Origin: Azophilus sp964638775
GTDB taxonomy: Bacteria > Pseudomonadota > Gammaproteobacteria > Pseudomonadales > Azotimanducaceae
DNA: 14,025 nucleotides
Assembly: GCA_964638775.1 (NCBI GenBank)
Contig: CAZWZH010000194.1
Location: 1-14,025 of the forward strand
Reading direction: 5' to 3'
The notes beneath the pieces were generated by a model. The model ran no database searches and was not told the DNA's origin. It saw only the letters and a program-made list of their open reading frames with translations. Each line of letters opens with the position of its first letter. Positions within the stretch are counted from its first letter, which is position 1. The translations under genes and the position numbers were made by a program. This document shows, piece by piece, positions 1 through 5,496 of this stretch.

Positions 1-136
1 ACGCGTTGTCTTGGAATTCAACGGCGCAGGGGTGCTTTAAAGGTGCCGGATACCCGCACCGCACACCTACTCCCTCCCAGCGGGTTTCTGTTCCTTGCGC
101 GTCAGCGTCCCGGCTCGCCGGGGTGGAAACTTTCAT
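1..136 (-). CDS. Unrecognised ORF, N-terminal 45 residues, cut by window edge
   Basis: I do not recognise this product. Reading the minus strand from an ATG at 136, the frame stays open for 45 codons to the window edge. It begins MKVSTPASRDADAQGTETRW and continues with RCGYPAP and LKHPCAVEFQ segments. The start is supported by a GGAGG at 144-148, seven bases upstream of the ATG. It shows no signal peptide or membrane segment. It is the next gene after hyuA on the same strand, where a HyuB subunit would be expected, but the N-terminus does not resemble HyuB. Third-position GC (about 60%) is lower than in the neighbouring genes, so it may be a chance open frame or newly acquired DNA. The long inverted repeat at 164-268 lies just upstream of it. 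The call rests on the ribosome-binding site and the open frame only. Confidence 0.4.
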   Translation of the reverse strand, partial: MKVSTPASRDADAQGTETRWEGVGVRCGYPAPLKHPCAVEFQDNA

Positions 137-143
137 GGAAATA

Positions 144-148
144 CCTCC
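144..148 (-). promoter_or_regulatory. Ribosome-binding site for the left-edge ORF
   Basis: The minus strand reads GGAGG here, with a seven-base spacer to the ATG at 136. This is close to the ideal Shine-Dalgarno sequence and spacing, and it is the main reason for calling the truncated ORF. Confidence 0.45.
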
Positions 149-163
149 AACACCGGACAGCGC

Positions 164-268
164 GTTCGCATACGGCGCTTCCCTTTCGGCGCACGGCCAC
201 ATTGTCCAGCATTGCGTAAGGTGTTCGGACGAGCTTAACGCGCCGAAAGGGAAGCGCCGCATGCGAAC
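164..268 (-). repeat. Long inverted repeat: 29-bp arms, 47-base loop
   Basis: The left arm is 164-192 and the right arm 240-268. They are reverse complements at 28 of 29 positions; the exception is A172 against C260. In a minus-strand RNA that position becomes a U-G wobble, so all 29 pairs could form. A plus-strand RNA would have an A-C mismatch. This favours a role in the transcript that runs through hyuA. A small internal stem (GTCC 204-207 with GGAC 227-230) can form inside the loop. No T-run follows either arm and I see no target-site duplication, so neither a classical terminator nor a recent MITE insertion is demonstrated. Confidence 0.85.
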
Positions 269-301
269 TCTTTCCCGTGATTCGGCGTTGTTCCTTCAAC
301 G

Positions 302-2404
302 TCAGAGTCCCGATGCGCCGGGTTCCGCGCTTTCACGCGACACCCGTTCGAGACAGAGGTGGCCCAGACCGTTGACGGTTGCGTGGAAGTCTTCCGTGAC
401 GACGGTGGTGGTCTGGCTTTCGACGATCAGGGCCGGGCCCGCGCAGGTGTCGCCCGGCGCCAGGGAGTCCCTGCGATACAGGGCACCGTCCACTAGAGCG
501 CGCCGGACCGGATCGTACAGGCTGACGCAGCTGTCCGGGCAGGCTTCGCGCGTGCGCTCTGGTGGTTCCAGGGGTTCGGGGACCCGCCGCCGGGTTCCCA
601 ACGCCAGCGTCCAACTGAGTATTTCCACGTCCGCACGCGGTATCGTTCTGCCGTACAGCGTGCGGTAAGCGGCCTCGAAAGCGAGCCCCAGGCGAGAGCG
701 GACTTCGTCGTCGCCGTTGAGCCTCGGAACCTCCACCGAGATCTCGAATCCCTGGCCGACGTAGCGCATGTATGCGCGGGCCGTCTCCTCGAAGGGCTCC
801 GAGGTGGCGCCGCTCACAACCGCCGCCGCCTCCTGACGCATCCCGTCCAGCAGTTCCCCGAGCCAGGCCGGGTCGAGATCCGCCAGGGCCATGTACCGGC
901 TCCGTACAACCTCGAAGCTCACCGGGGCGAGCAGGAAGCCCAGGGCCGACCCCACCGCGGCGCCCCGGGGCACCAGAATGCGGTCGACCTTCAGTTTCGT
1001 TGCCAGCAGGCACGCATGCAGCGGCGCCGCGCCGCCGTAGGCGATCATGGTGCGGCCTGCCGTTTCCCTGCCCCATTCGATGGCATGGGCCCGGGCGGCC
1101 GCCGCCATGTTCTCGTCGATGACCTCGCAGATTCCGACCGCGCCGCCCAGCCCGTCGAGGCCCAACGGTGCCGCAACCCCGCTCTCGACGGCCGCTGCCG
1201 CTCCGTCGTCATCCAGGCGCAGGGACCCGCCGGCAAAGTGTTCCGGCCGAATCTTGCCGAGCACCACATCCGCATCCGTCACCGTGGCGTCGCGGCCACC
1301 CAAGCCATAGCAGGCCGGGCCCGGTTCCGAGCCCGCGCTCTCCGGCCCGACCTGGATGCGCCCCAGGCTGTCCACCGAAGCGATGGAGCCGCCGCCCGCC
1401 CCGATCTCCACCATCTCGATGACGGGAATCCGCATCGGCAGGCCCGAGCCCTTCTTGAACCGGTAGGTGCGCCCCACCTCGAACTGCCGAGACAACTGCG
1501 GCTCGGCGCCGTCGATCAGGCAGATCTTGGCGGTGGTTCCGCCCATGTCCAGCGACAGCACCTCGTCCAGCCCGCAGCGGGCGGCGAGGTCCGCCGCAAG
1601 TATCGCGCCGCCCGCGGGGCCGGACTCGACGAGCCGGATCGGGAAGCGCACGGCCGTCGGCAGATCGGTCAGCCCGCCGCCGGAGGTCATCAGCAGAATC
1701 GGGCACCGCACTCCCTGACCGGTCAACTGGTCTTCCAGGCTCTGCAGATAGGACGCCATCAACGGCTGCACGTAAGCGTTGGCGCAGGCTGTGGACAACC
1801 GTTCGAACTCGCGAATCTCCGGGCAGACTTCGCAAGCCAGGGTCACCGCCACGCCGGGCAAACATTCCCGAACCGCCTCGGCCACCGCCCGCTCGTGATC
1901 CGGCTTGCGATAGCCGTGCAGAAAACCGATGGCGACGCTTTCCACGCCCTCTTCCGCCAACACCTCGACAGCGGCTGCCACCGAAACCCGGTCGAGCGGT
2001 ATCAGCACCTCGCCGTCAGCGGCCAGGCGTTCCCGTATCGGTATCCTAAGGTGCCGCGGCACCAGGGGCGCCGGCCGGTCGATATTGACATCGTATTGCT
2101 CGAAACGGTTCTCGAAGGCCATCTCCAGGGCATCCCGGTGGCCTTCGGTGGTCAAAAGCGCCGTACAAGCGCCCCGGCGCTCGATCAGCGCATTGGTGGC
2201 GAGCGTGGTGCCGTGCAGGAAGAGACCGACCTCGCCCGGCTGCCGATTCGCTTCGTCGAGAACGGTATTGAGCCCCGCAAGCACCGCGTCGGCCGGGTCC
2301 TTGTAGGTGGTGAGGACCTTGCTGGAATACTGCCGGCCGCCGTCATCGAGGACCACGTCCGTAAAGGTGCCGCCAATGTCCGCCGCGACCCGCACGCCGC
2401 TCAT
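302..2404 (-). CDS. Hydantoinase/oxoprolinase family protein, A-type subunit (HyuA-like)
   Basis: The product has about 700 residues, the normal length for the A subunit of the N-methylhydantoinase / 5-oxoprolinase / acetone carboxylase family. These are cytoplasmic ATP-dependent enzymes that open or carboxylate their substrates. The ASKHA-type nucleotide-binding motifs are intact: DIGGTFTD at residues 9-16, TSGGGL near 240, VESGPAGG near 260, LDMGGTTAK near 285-293, and VEIGAGGGSI near 332. The substrate cannot be told from the sequence. The ATG at 2404 was chosen because its ATGA overlaps the TGA of the upstream MFS gene, which suggests translational coupling; an upstream in-frame start at 2470 would add 22 unconserved residues. 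The partner B subunit, usually encoded next to or fused with A, is absent downstream. Family assignment is firm; the reaction is not. Confidence 0.92.
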   Translation of the reverse strand: MSGVRVAADIGGTFTDVVLDDGGRQYSSKVLTTYKDPADAVLAGLNTVLDEANRQPGEVGLFLHGTTLATNALIERRGACTALLTTEGHRDALEMAFENRFEQYDVNIDRPAPLVPRHLRIPIRERLAADGEVLIPLDRVSVAAAVEVLAEEGVESVAIGFLHGYRKPDHERAVAEAVRECLPGVAVTLACEVCPEIREFERLSTACANAYVQPLMASYLQSLEDQLTGQGVRCPILLMTSGGGLTDLPTAVRFPIRLVESGPAGGAILAADLAARCGLDEVLSLDMGGTTAKICLIDGAEPQLSRQFEVGRTYRFKKGSGLPMRIPVIEMVEIGAGGGSIASVDSLGRIQVGPESAGSEPGPACYGLGGRDATVTDADVVLGKIRPEHFAGGSLRLDDDGAAAAVESGVAAPLGLDGLGGAVGICEVIDENMAAAARAHAIEWGRETAGRTMIAYGGAAPLHACLLATKLKVDRILVPRGAAVGSALGFLLAPVSFEVVRSRYMALADLDPAWLGELLDGMRQEAAAVVSGATSEPFEETARAYMRYVGQGFEISVEVPRLNGDDEVRSRLGLAFEAAYRTLYGRTIPRADVEILSWTLALGTRRRVPEPLEPPERTREACPDSCVSLYDPVRRALVDGALYRRDSLAPGDTCAGPALIVESQTTTVVTEDFHATVNGLGHLCLERVSRESAEPGASGL

Positions 2405-3600
2405 GTCCTGGCCCACTTGCTCGTCATTCGCCACAGGGAAGACCGGAATCCTATCACCACCACAACGCACGCCATACCGGCGCCCGCGATCACCAACGCC
2501 GCCTGGGGCCCGAACTCCTCGACCAGGAAACCGCTGCCCAGCGCCCCGATGGGCCCCGCCCCCATGAACGAGAAGGCGCTGATGCCCATGACCCGGCCGC
2601 GCTGACCCTCCGGGGCCCGTTCCTGCATGATGGTGCGGGCCATCGCCATGGAGACACCGCCACAGGCGCCCCAGAAGAACAGGATCACCAGAAGCGCCGC
2701 AAAATTCGGCGCCAGCGCCACCCCGGCCAGCACAAAAGCCCCGAACATCAGCGACAGCAGCAGTGCGCGGCCCTGGTGGGCGACGTCACCGAAGCGCAGC
2801 ACCAGCAGCAGGGCCGTTACCAGGCCGGCGGCATTGCAGCCGTTCATCAGGCCCAGGTCGCTGGCGCTGCCGTCGAACACCTCGCGCACGAGCAGCGGCA
2901 GCGTCACGATATAGGCGCCCATGAAGCAGATGGATATGGCCACGTTCACCAGCGCGACCATGCGCATCTCCGCCTGCCGGAGCACGGTCCTCGCGCCTTC
3001 GCGCATCGATTGCAAGAGTGCCGTGCGCGGCGACGGACCCGGCGCCTCCGTACCGGGACGGACGCGGTGCAGCGCCCAGGCGCCGATCGCCAGCACCAGC
3101 GCCTGGAAGCCGAGAATCGGGCCCGGGCCGGACCGGTCGGCCAGCGAAGCCACGAGAAATCCCAGAACCTGCATGCCGAACTGGGCCAGGCTCGCCAGCA
3201 TCACGGTACGCTGCACCCTGCCGGCCGCCACCTGGTTGAGCAGCCCGTCGCGGGCCGGGGTGACGATGGCCTGCGCGCAGCCCATGACGAGTGCGTAGAT
3301 CAGCATCGCACCGAAGGTGAGCCGGCCCATCGCGACCAGGCCCAGCAGGATGAGCGGCGCGGCGACCGCGACGGATTGACCGATCACCGCCATGCGCCGG
3401 CCGCCGAACCGGTCCGCGTAGCTGCCACCGACCAGTATGAGCAGCGTGCCGGGCAGCAGCAGCGTCATCTGTGCAACGCCCACCATCTCCGGCGACTCGC
3501 GCAGCACCATGGTGACCAGCCAGGCGAACAGCACCGCCTGAATGCCCACGGCGAGGAACCAGGATCCGGTGCCCACAAGATAGCTGTGCAGGGGCTTCAT
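2401..3600 (-). CDS. MFS transporter (EntS/MFS_3-like)
   Basis: This is a 399-residue inner-membrane protein with the hydrophobic pattern of a 12-helix major facilitator. The loop after helix 2 carries the family signature GGSYADRFGGRR (about residues 58-69), matching MFS motif A. A related motif, RAPEGQRGRVMGISAF, occurs in the second half, as in exporters of the MFS_3/EntS type. Direction and substrate are unknown. Because it overlaps the hyuA-like gene by four bases, the transported compound may be related to the substrate or product of that enzyme (inference). The ATG at 3600 gives a normal transporter N-terminus; a GTG at 3642 would add 14 residues. Neither start has a strong Shine-Dalgarno sequence, so the start is less certain than the family. 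Confidence 0.9.
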   Translation of the reverse strand: MKPLHSYLVGTGSWFLAVGIQAVLFAWLVTMVLRESPEMVGVAQMTLLLPGTLLILVGGSYADRFGGRRMAVIGQSVAVAAPLILLGLVAMGRLTFGAMLIYALVMGCAQAIVTPARDGLLNQVAAGRVQRTVMLASLAQFGMQVLGFLVASLADRSGPGPILGFQALVLAIGAWALHRVRPGTEAPGPSPRTALLQSMREGARTVLRQAEMRMVALVNVAISICFMGAYIVTLPLLVREVFDGSASDLGLMNGCNAAGLVTALLLVLRFGDVAHQGRALLLSLMFGAFVLAGVALAPNFAALLVILFFWGACGGVSMAMARTIMQERAPEGQRGRVMGISAFSFMGAGPIGALGSGFLVEEFGPQAALVIAGAGMACVVVVIGFRSSLWRMTSKWART

Positions 3601-3737
3601 GAATCGGGGAACGGTTTCCAGAGGACGCAACCGCGGAAACACGCAAGCGGGACGCCCGGGCTCAGGTGCGCCTTTTCCTCATAAATCTCGACGGATTGTG
3701 CGCTGGATCTCAAAAAATGCCCTCGCAGTGACATTGC

Positions 3738-3765
3738 ATTATGAAGATATCAGTGAGGCAACCAA
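3738..3765 (-). promoter_or_regulatory. Candidate sigma70 promoter for the MFS-hyuA operon
   Basis: The minus strand reads TTGGTT (3765-3760), a 16-base spacer, then CATAAT (3743-3738). The -10 box matches five of six consensus bases and the -35 box only the TTG core. It would leave a leader of about 130 bases before the ATG at 3600. It lies in a locally AT-richer stretch between two divergent transcription units. I found no equally good promoter facing the bacteriocin-like gene; a TTGACC at 3773-3778 lacks a convincing -10 partner. Confidence 0.35.
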
Positions 3766-3820
3766 TCCAGCGTTGACCGGTTGGAATCTCAATGCAAGTG
3801 TCGCCTTCCCATCAACTTTC

Positions 3821-3826
3821 AGGAGG
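3821..3826 (+). promoter_or_regulatory. Perfect Shine-Dalgarno for the double-glycine peptide
   Basis: AGGAGG sits seven bases before the ATG at 3834. It fixes the start of the 61-residue peptide and rules out the in-frame upstream ATG at 3792. A site this strong predicts high translation, as expected for a secreted peptide precursor. Confidence 0.85.
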
Positions 3827-3833
3827 CACTCAC

Positions 3834-4019
3834 ATGCGGACACTCACAACACAGGAAATGGAACAGGCCAGCGGTGGCATCCTGCCCTTGGTCGGGCTCG
3901 GGCTGGCATTGGCCGGCAAGCTGGGCGGGTCGGCCGGGGTCGCGGGCTGGGCGGTCGGTTCCGCAAGCCTGGTTCTCGCGACGTACGAAGGCGCGAAGTA
4001 CCTCGATGGCCTCAAATAA
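3834..4019 (+). CDS. Double-glycine leader peptide, class II bacteriocin-like precursor
   Basis: This 61-residue precursor divides into a 15-residue leader, MRTLTTQEMEQASGG, and a 46-residue core. The leader has the expected double-glycine features: Leu at -12, Glu at -8, Met at -7, Gly-Gly at -2/-1. Such leaders are cut by C39-peptidase ABC transporters during export. The predicted core starts ILPLVGLGLALAG, is rich in Gly and Ala, and has GxxxG motifs at core positions 13-17, 16-20 and 23-27. It ends in a more polar tail with three Lys and no Cys. GxxxG motifs mediate helix pairing in two-peptide (class IIb) bacteriocins of the lactobin/cerein type. No second peptide, C39 peptidase, ABC transporter or modification enzyme is nearby, so export would depend on genes elsewhere. 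Activity and target are inference; leader recognition is strong. Confidence 0.8.
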   Translation: MRTLTTQEMEQASGGILPLVGLGLALAGKLGGSAGVAGWAVGSASLVLATYEGAKYLDGLK

Positions 4020-4022
4020 CAA

Positions 4023-4048
4023 TAGGCGCTCGGGCGTTCCCCGCCTAT
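4023..4048 (+). other. Hairpin 1 downstream of the peptide gene
   Basis: A stem of about 6 bp (TAGGCG paired with CGCCTA, arms near 4023-4028 and 4042-4047) begins three bases after the stop codon of the bacteriocin-like gene. It has no T-tract. With hairpin 2 it could protect the 3' end of the short peptide message or reduce read-through into the downstream gene. Confidence 0.4.
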
Positions 4049-4054
4049 CGCGCC

Positions 4055-4075
4055 GGGGGCTTCATCGAAGCCCCC
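4055..4075 (+). terminator. Hairpin 2: perfect 9-bp GC-rich stem, possible attenuator
   Basis: GGGGGCTTC (4055-4063), a three-base loop ATC, then GAAGCCCCC (4067-4075) form a perfect very stable stem. No run of T follows, so a full intrinsic terminator is not shown. Its place between a peptide-precursor gene and its putative immunity gene fits partial termination or message stabilisation, giving more precursor than immunity transcript. Confidence 0.45.
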
Positions 4076-4122
4076 ACCCTACCTTGCGGGCACGTTTCGA
4101 ATCCAATCGACGCCGGCGATCG

Positions 4123-4152
4123 AAAACATCATGGGTAAAAACATCATGGGTA
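4123..4152 (+). repeat. 15-bp tandem duplication upstream of the small membrane protein
   Basis: AAAACATCATGGGTA occurs twice back to back (4123-4137 and 4138-4152). Each copy carries an ATG in frame with the downstream ORF, but neither ATG has a Shine-Dalgarno sequence. If the GTG at 4179 is the true start, the repeat lies in the leader of that gene. Confidence 0.85.
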
Positions 4153-4164
4153 AAACAGAAGAAC

Positions 4165-4169
4165 GGAGG
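4165..4169 (+). promoter_or_regulatory. Ribosome-binding site selecting a GTG start
   Basis: GGAGG is followed by a nine-base spacer and GTG at 4179. No comparable site precedes the in-frame ATGs at 4131 and 4146. It therefore argues that the membrane protein starts at 4179 and has 67 rather than 83 residues. Confidence 0.6.
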
Positions 4170-4178
4170 CCATCAAAC

Positions 4179-4382
4179 GTGAATCCAGGGGGGTCCAAGT
4201 ACAGCATCTGGGCAGCGACCTGCATCGGCGTGGGTCTTGCCATCGCCTACATCGACGGCGTAAGCGTCAGAAGCCTGGTAGGTTCCGCTCTCATCATGTC
4301 ATCGCTGATCTGCGCGACGATCGCGATCGCCTGGGGGTTGAACAGGCTGCGGCGGAAACGCCGACTTGGTTGCGACGATTGA
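4179..4382 (+). CDS. Small two-helix membrane protein, candidate immunity protein
   Basis: No known family is recognised. From the GTG at 4179 the product has 67 residues with two hydrophobic segments, about residues 9-25 and 31-52, joined by a short turn (IDGVSVRS). It ends in a strongly basic tail, RLRRKRR. By the positive-inside rule both ends should face the cytoplasm, making an inner-membrane hairpin. Small membrane proteins of this kind, encoded right after a double-glycine bacteriocin precursor on the same strand, are often the self-immunity protein. That role here rests on position, size and topology only. An 83-residue form from the ATG at 4131 is possible but lacks a ribosome-binding site. 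It converges on the next minus-strand gene with only 20 bases between the stops. Confidence 0.65.
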   Translation: MNPGGSKYSIWAATCIGVGLAIAYIDGVSVRSLVGSALIMSSLICATIAIAWGLNRLRRKRRLGCDD

Positions 4383-4402
4383 ACGGCGGCTCCCGGCGAA
4401 CG

Positions 4403-4918
4403 CTACTCTTCGCGGCGGGCCAGCCGGATCACCGTTGTCTCGTCCAGAATTTCGCCGTTCGCGCTGGCGTACCAAGTGGTCGTAAGACGGTCCGCTCCGT
4501 CCCACTCATATTCGGCGTGATGCATGAAATGCGCATCGGGCGAGGGAAGATTGGTGATGCTGTCGAACTTGAGCAGCAACCCATCGCCCTCCTCCGCAGG
4601 CGCCACTTCCAGGCGCGGCTGACTGCCTGCGCCGCAATAGTGGGTCATGAGCACCCGGTCGCCGTCGGCATGAAAGACGTTGAGCATTTCGTGGGCGTCG
4701 CCGGGAAACATGGTCTCGCTGAGCGCCGAGCCATTCGCCGTCAGCCGAAACTCCGAGCCCACCTGGTCCGACACCTCGCCCTGCTCGCCGACGACCATCC
4801 ATTCGCCTTCCAGAGACTTCAGCCGTTGCATGATTGCATCGGTATCGGCCTTCGCCGCGGCGCTCCATGCCAGGGCCAGCGCCAGGCCCGTTCCCGTCAG
4901 ACAGTCCTTCACTCTCAT
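4403..4918 (-). CDS. Exported lipocalin-like/DUF1579-like hypothetical protein
   Basis: This 171-residue protein has a clear Sec signal peptide: MRVKD, a hydrophobic stretch LTGTGLALALAWSAAA, and a likely cut after AKA near residue 24. The mature part begins with an LEGEW segment (about 36-40), includes FRLTANGSALSETMFPG, a THYC motif at 92-95 followed by GAGSQPRL, and MHHAEYEW near 132-139. This layout resembles periplasmic conserved hypotheticals related to DUF1579 and lipocalin-like beta-barrels; ligand and function are unknown. The ATG at 4918 was chosen over one at 4924 because GAAGGA at 4932-4927 then has an eight-base spacer. The gene has its own promoter and appears monocistronic. Family assignment is from memory of the motif pattern, so moderate. 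Confidence 0.8.
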   Translation of the reverse strand: MRVKDCLTGTGLALALAWSAAAKADTDAIMQRLKSLEGEWMVVGEQGEVSDQVGSEFRLTANGSALSETMFPGDAHEMLNVFHADGDRVLMTHYCGAGSQPRLEVAPAEEGDGLLLKFDSITNLPSPDAHFMHHAEYEWDGADRLTTTWYASANGEILDETTVIRLARREE

Positions 4919-4926
4919 TTGCATGT

Positions 4927-4932
4927 TCCTTC
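4927..4932 (-). promoter_or_regulatory. Shine-Dalgarno choosing the ATG at 4918
   Basis: GAAGGA on the minus strand lies eight bases before the ATG at 4918 but only two before the ATG at 4924, so the downstream start is preferred. Confidence 0.6.
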
Positions 4933-4960
4933 GGTTAACCCTCGCGGAGAGGCGCGTGAG

Positions 4961-4988
4961 ATTAAAGCTTTCCGGCGTCGCATGCCAA
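4961..4988 (-). promoter_or_regulatory. Sigma70-like promoter for the exported hypothetical protein
   Basis: The minus strand carries TTGGCA (4988-4983), a 16-base spacer and TTTAAT (4966-4961). Each box differs from the consensus at one position. Transcription would start near 4954, giving a leader of roughly 36 bases before the ATG at 4918. It is the best promoter in the window and separates this gene from the RND operon upstream. Confidence 0.6.
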
Positions 4989-5019
4989 TTGCGCCCGGCA
5001 GCCTCCCGGCGGCAGCGCC

Positions 5020-5076
5020 AGGATGCCGGCTCACTGTTGCACGACGGATGACGACGGCCTGGCCGAACGGCATCCT
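5020..5076 (-). other. 9-bp inverted repeat at the end of the RND operon
   Basis: AGGATGCCG (5020-5028) and CGGCATCCT (5068-5076) are perfect reverse complements around a 39-base loop, which itself holds a partial tandem repeat (ACGACGGATG then ACGACGG, 5041-5057). The distal arm touches the last base of the DUF2087 stop codon. There is no U-tract, so a terminator role for the four-gene transcript is only a possibility. Confidence 0.35.
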
Positions 5077-5480
5077 CAATCTCCCGATGTGTACATTCGC
5101 TTCCGCTCCTTCCGTTCCCGCATCACTTCCTGAACGATCGCTCCGGCATCGAGTTCCAACGCGGGGTCGCCGAGCACTTCGACGACCCGTCCGTAGTTCA
5201 TGAAGTACCGTGAACCGTTTACCGTCCGTTTCAGAAAATCGAGATCCACCATTCGCCGGCGCAGGGTCACGTGATCCATCCAGCCGTGAACCGATTCCAG
5301 CCAGTCCGTGAGAGCCGCATTGATCTCCTGTTCACTGTACGGACGGCGGCGCATCAGGGTGACCGCGGCCACGGCAAGTACGGCATCGAGGTCTTTCGGG
5401 TGGGTCGGAAAGGCTTCGAGGCTGCCGGACCGCAAGATGCGCCGCAGGGCGGTTTCCACAGTGTCCGCCGGCTCGATCAT
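5076..5480 (-). CDS. DUF2087 domain-containing protein
   Basis: This is a 134-residue soluble protein. Residues about 24-95 match the DUF2087 pattern: an FPTHPKDL segment, a helix of alanines and valines, YSEQEINAAL (48-57), a DHVTLRRRMVDLDFLKR segment (69-85) and GSRYF (89-93). Proteins with this domain often look like small winged-helix DNA-binding regulators and can be fused to HTH domains, but no biochemical role is established to my knowledge. It starts 16 bases after the stop of the CoA-transferase gene, with GAGGAG four bases before its ATG, and is the last gene of the RND operon. It could be a local regulator (inference). The C-terminus is charged (RERKERKR). Confidence 0.75.
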   Translation of the reverse strand: MIEPADTVETALRRILRSGSLEAFPTHPKDLDAVLAVAAVTLMRRRPYSEQEINAALTDWLESVHGWMDHVTLRRRMVDLDFLKRTVNGSRYFMNYGRVVEVLGDPALELDAGAIVQEVMRERKERKRMYTSGD

Positions 5481-5496
5481 TCGGCTCCTCTACCTG

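Noticed and set aside
164..268. Integron attC site
   Set aside because: The outer ends read GTT...AAC in the opposite order to attC (AAC...GTT), and no integrase or cassette array is present.
102..299. 65-codon minus-strand ORF directly after the hyuA stop
   Set aside because: It starts at TTG without a ribosome-binding site, spans both arms of the inverted repeat, and its sequence resembles no family. A better-supported ORF (ATG at 136) uses another frame.
1016..2605. Long 529-codon plus-strand ORF opposite the hyuA-like gene
   Set aside because: Low-complexity Arg/His/Pro/Ala composition with no motifs; it is the antisense shadow of a firmly identified gene in GC-rich DNA.
3701..3772. 8-bp inverted repeat CGCTGGAT / ATCCAGCG in the divergent region
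   Set aside because: Perfect but short and 56 bases apart; it could easily arise by chance and fits no recognised operator type.
3773..3801. TTGACC as -35 of a promoter for the bacteriocin-like gene
   Set aside because: No acceptable -10 hexamer lies 15-19 bases downstream; the best is AAGTGT.
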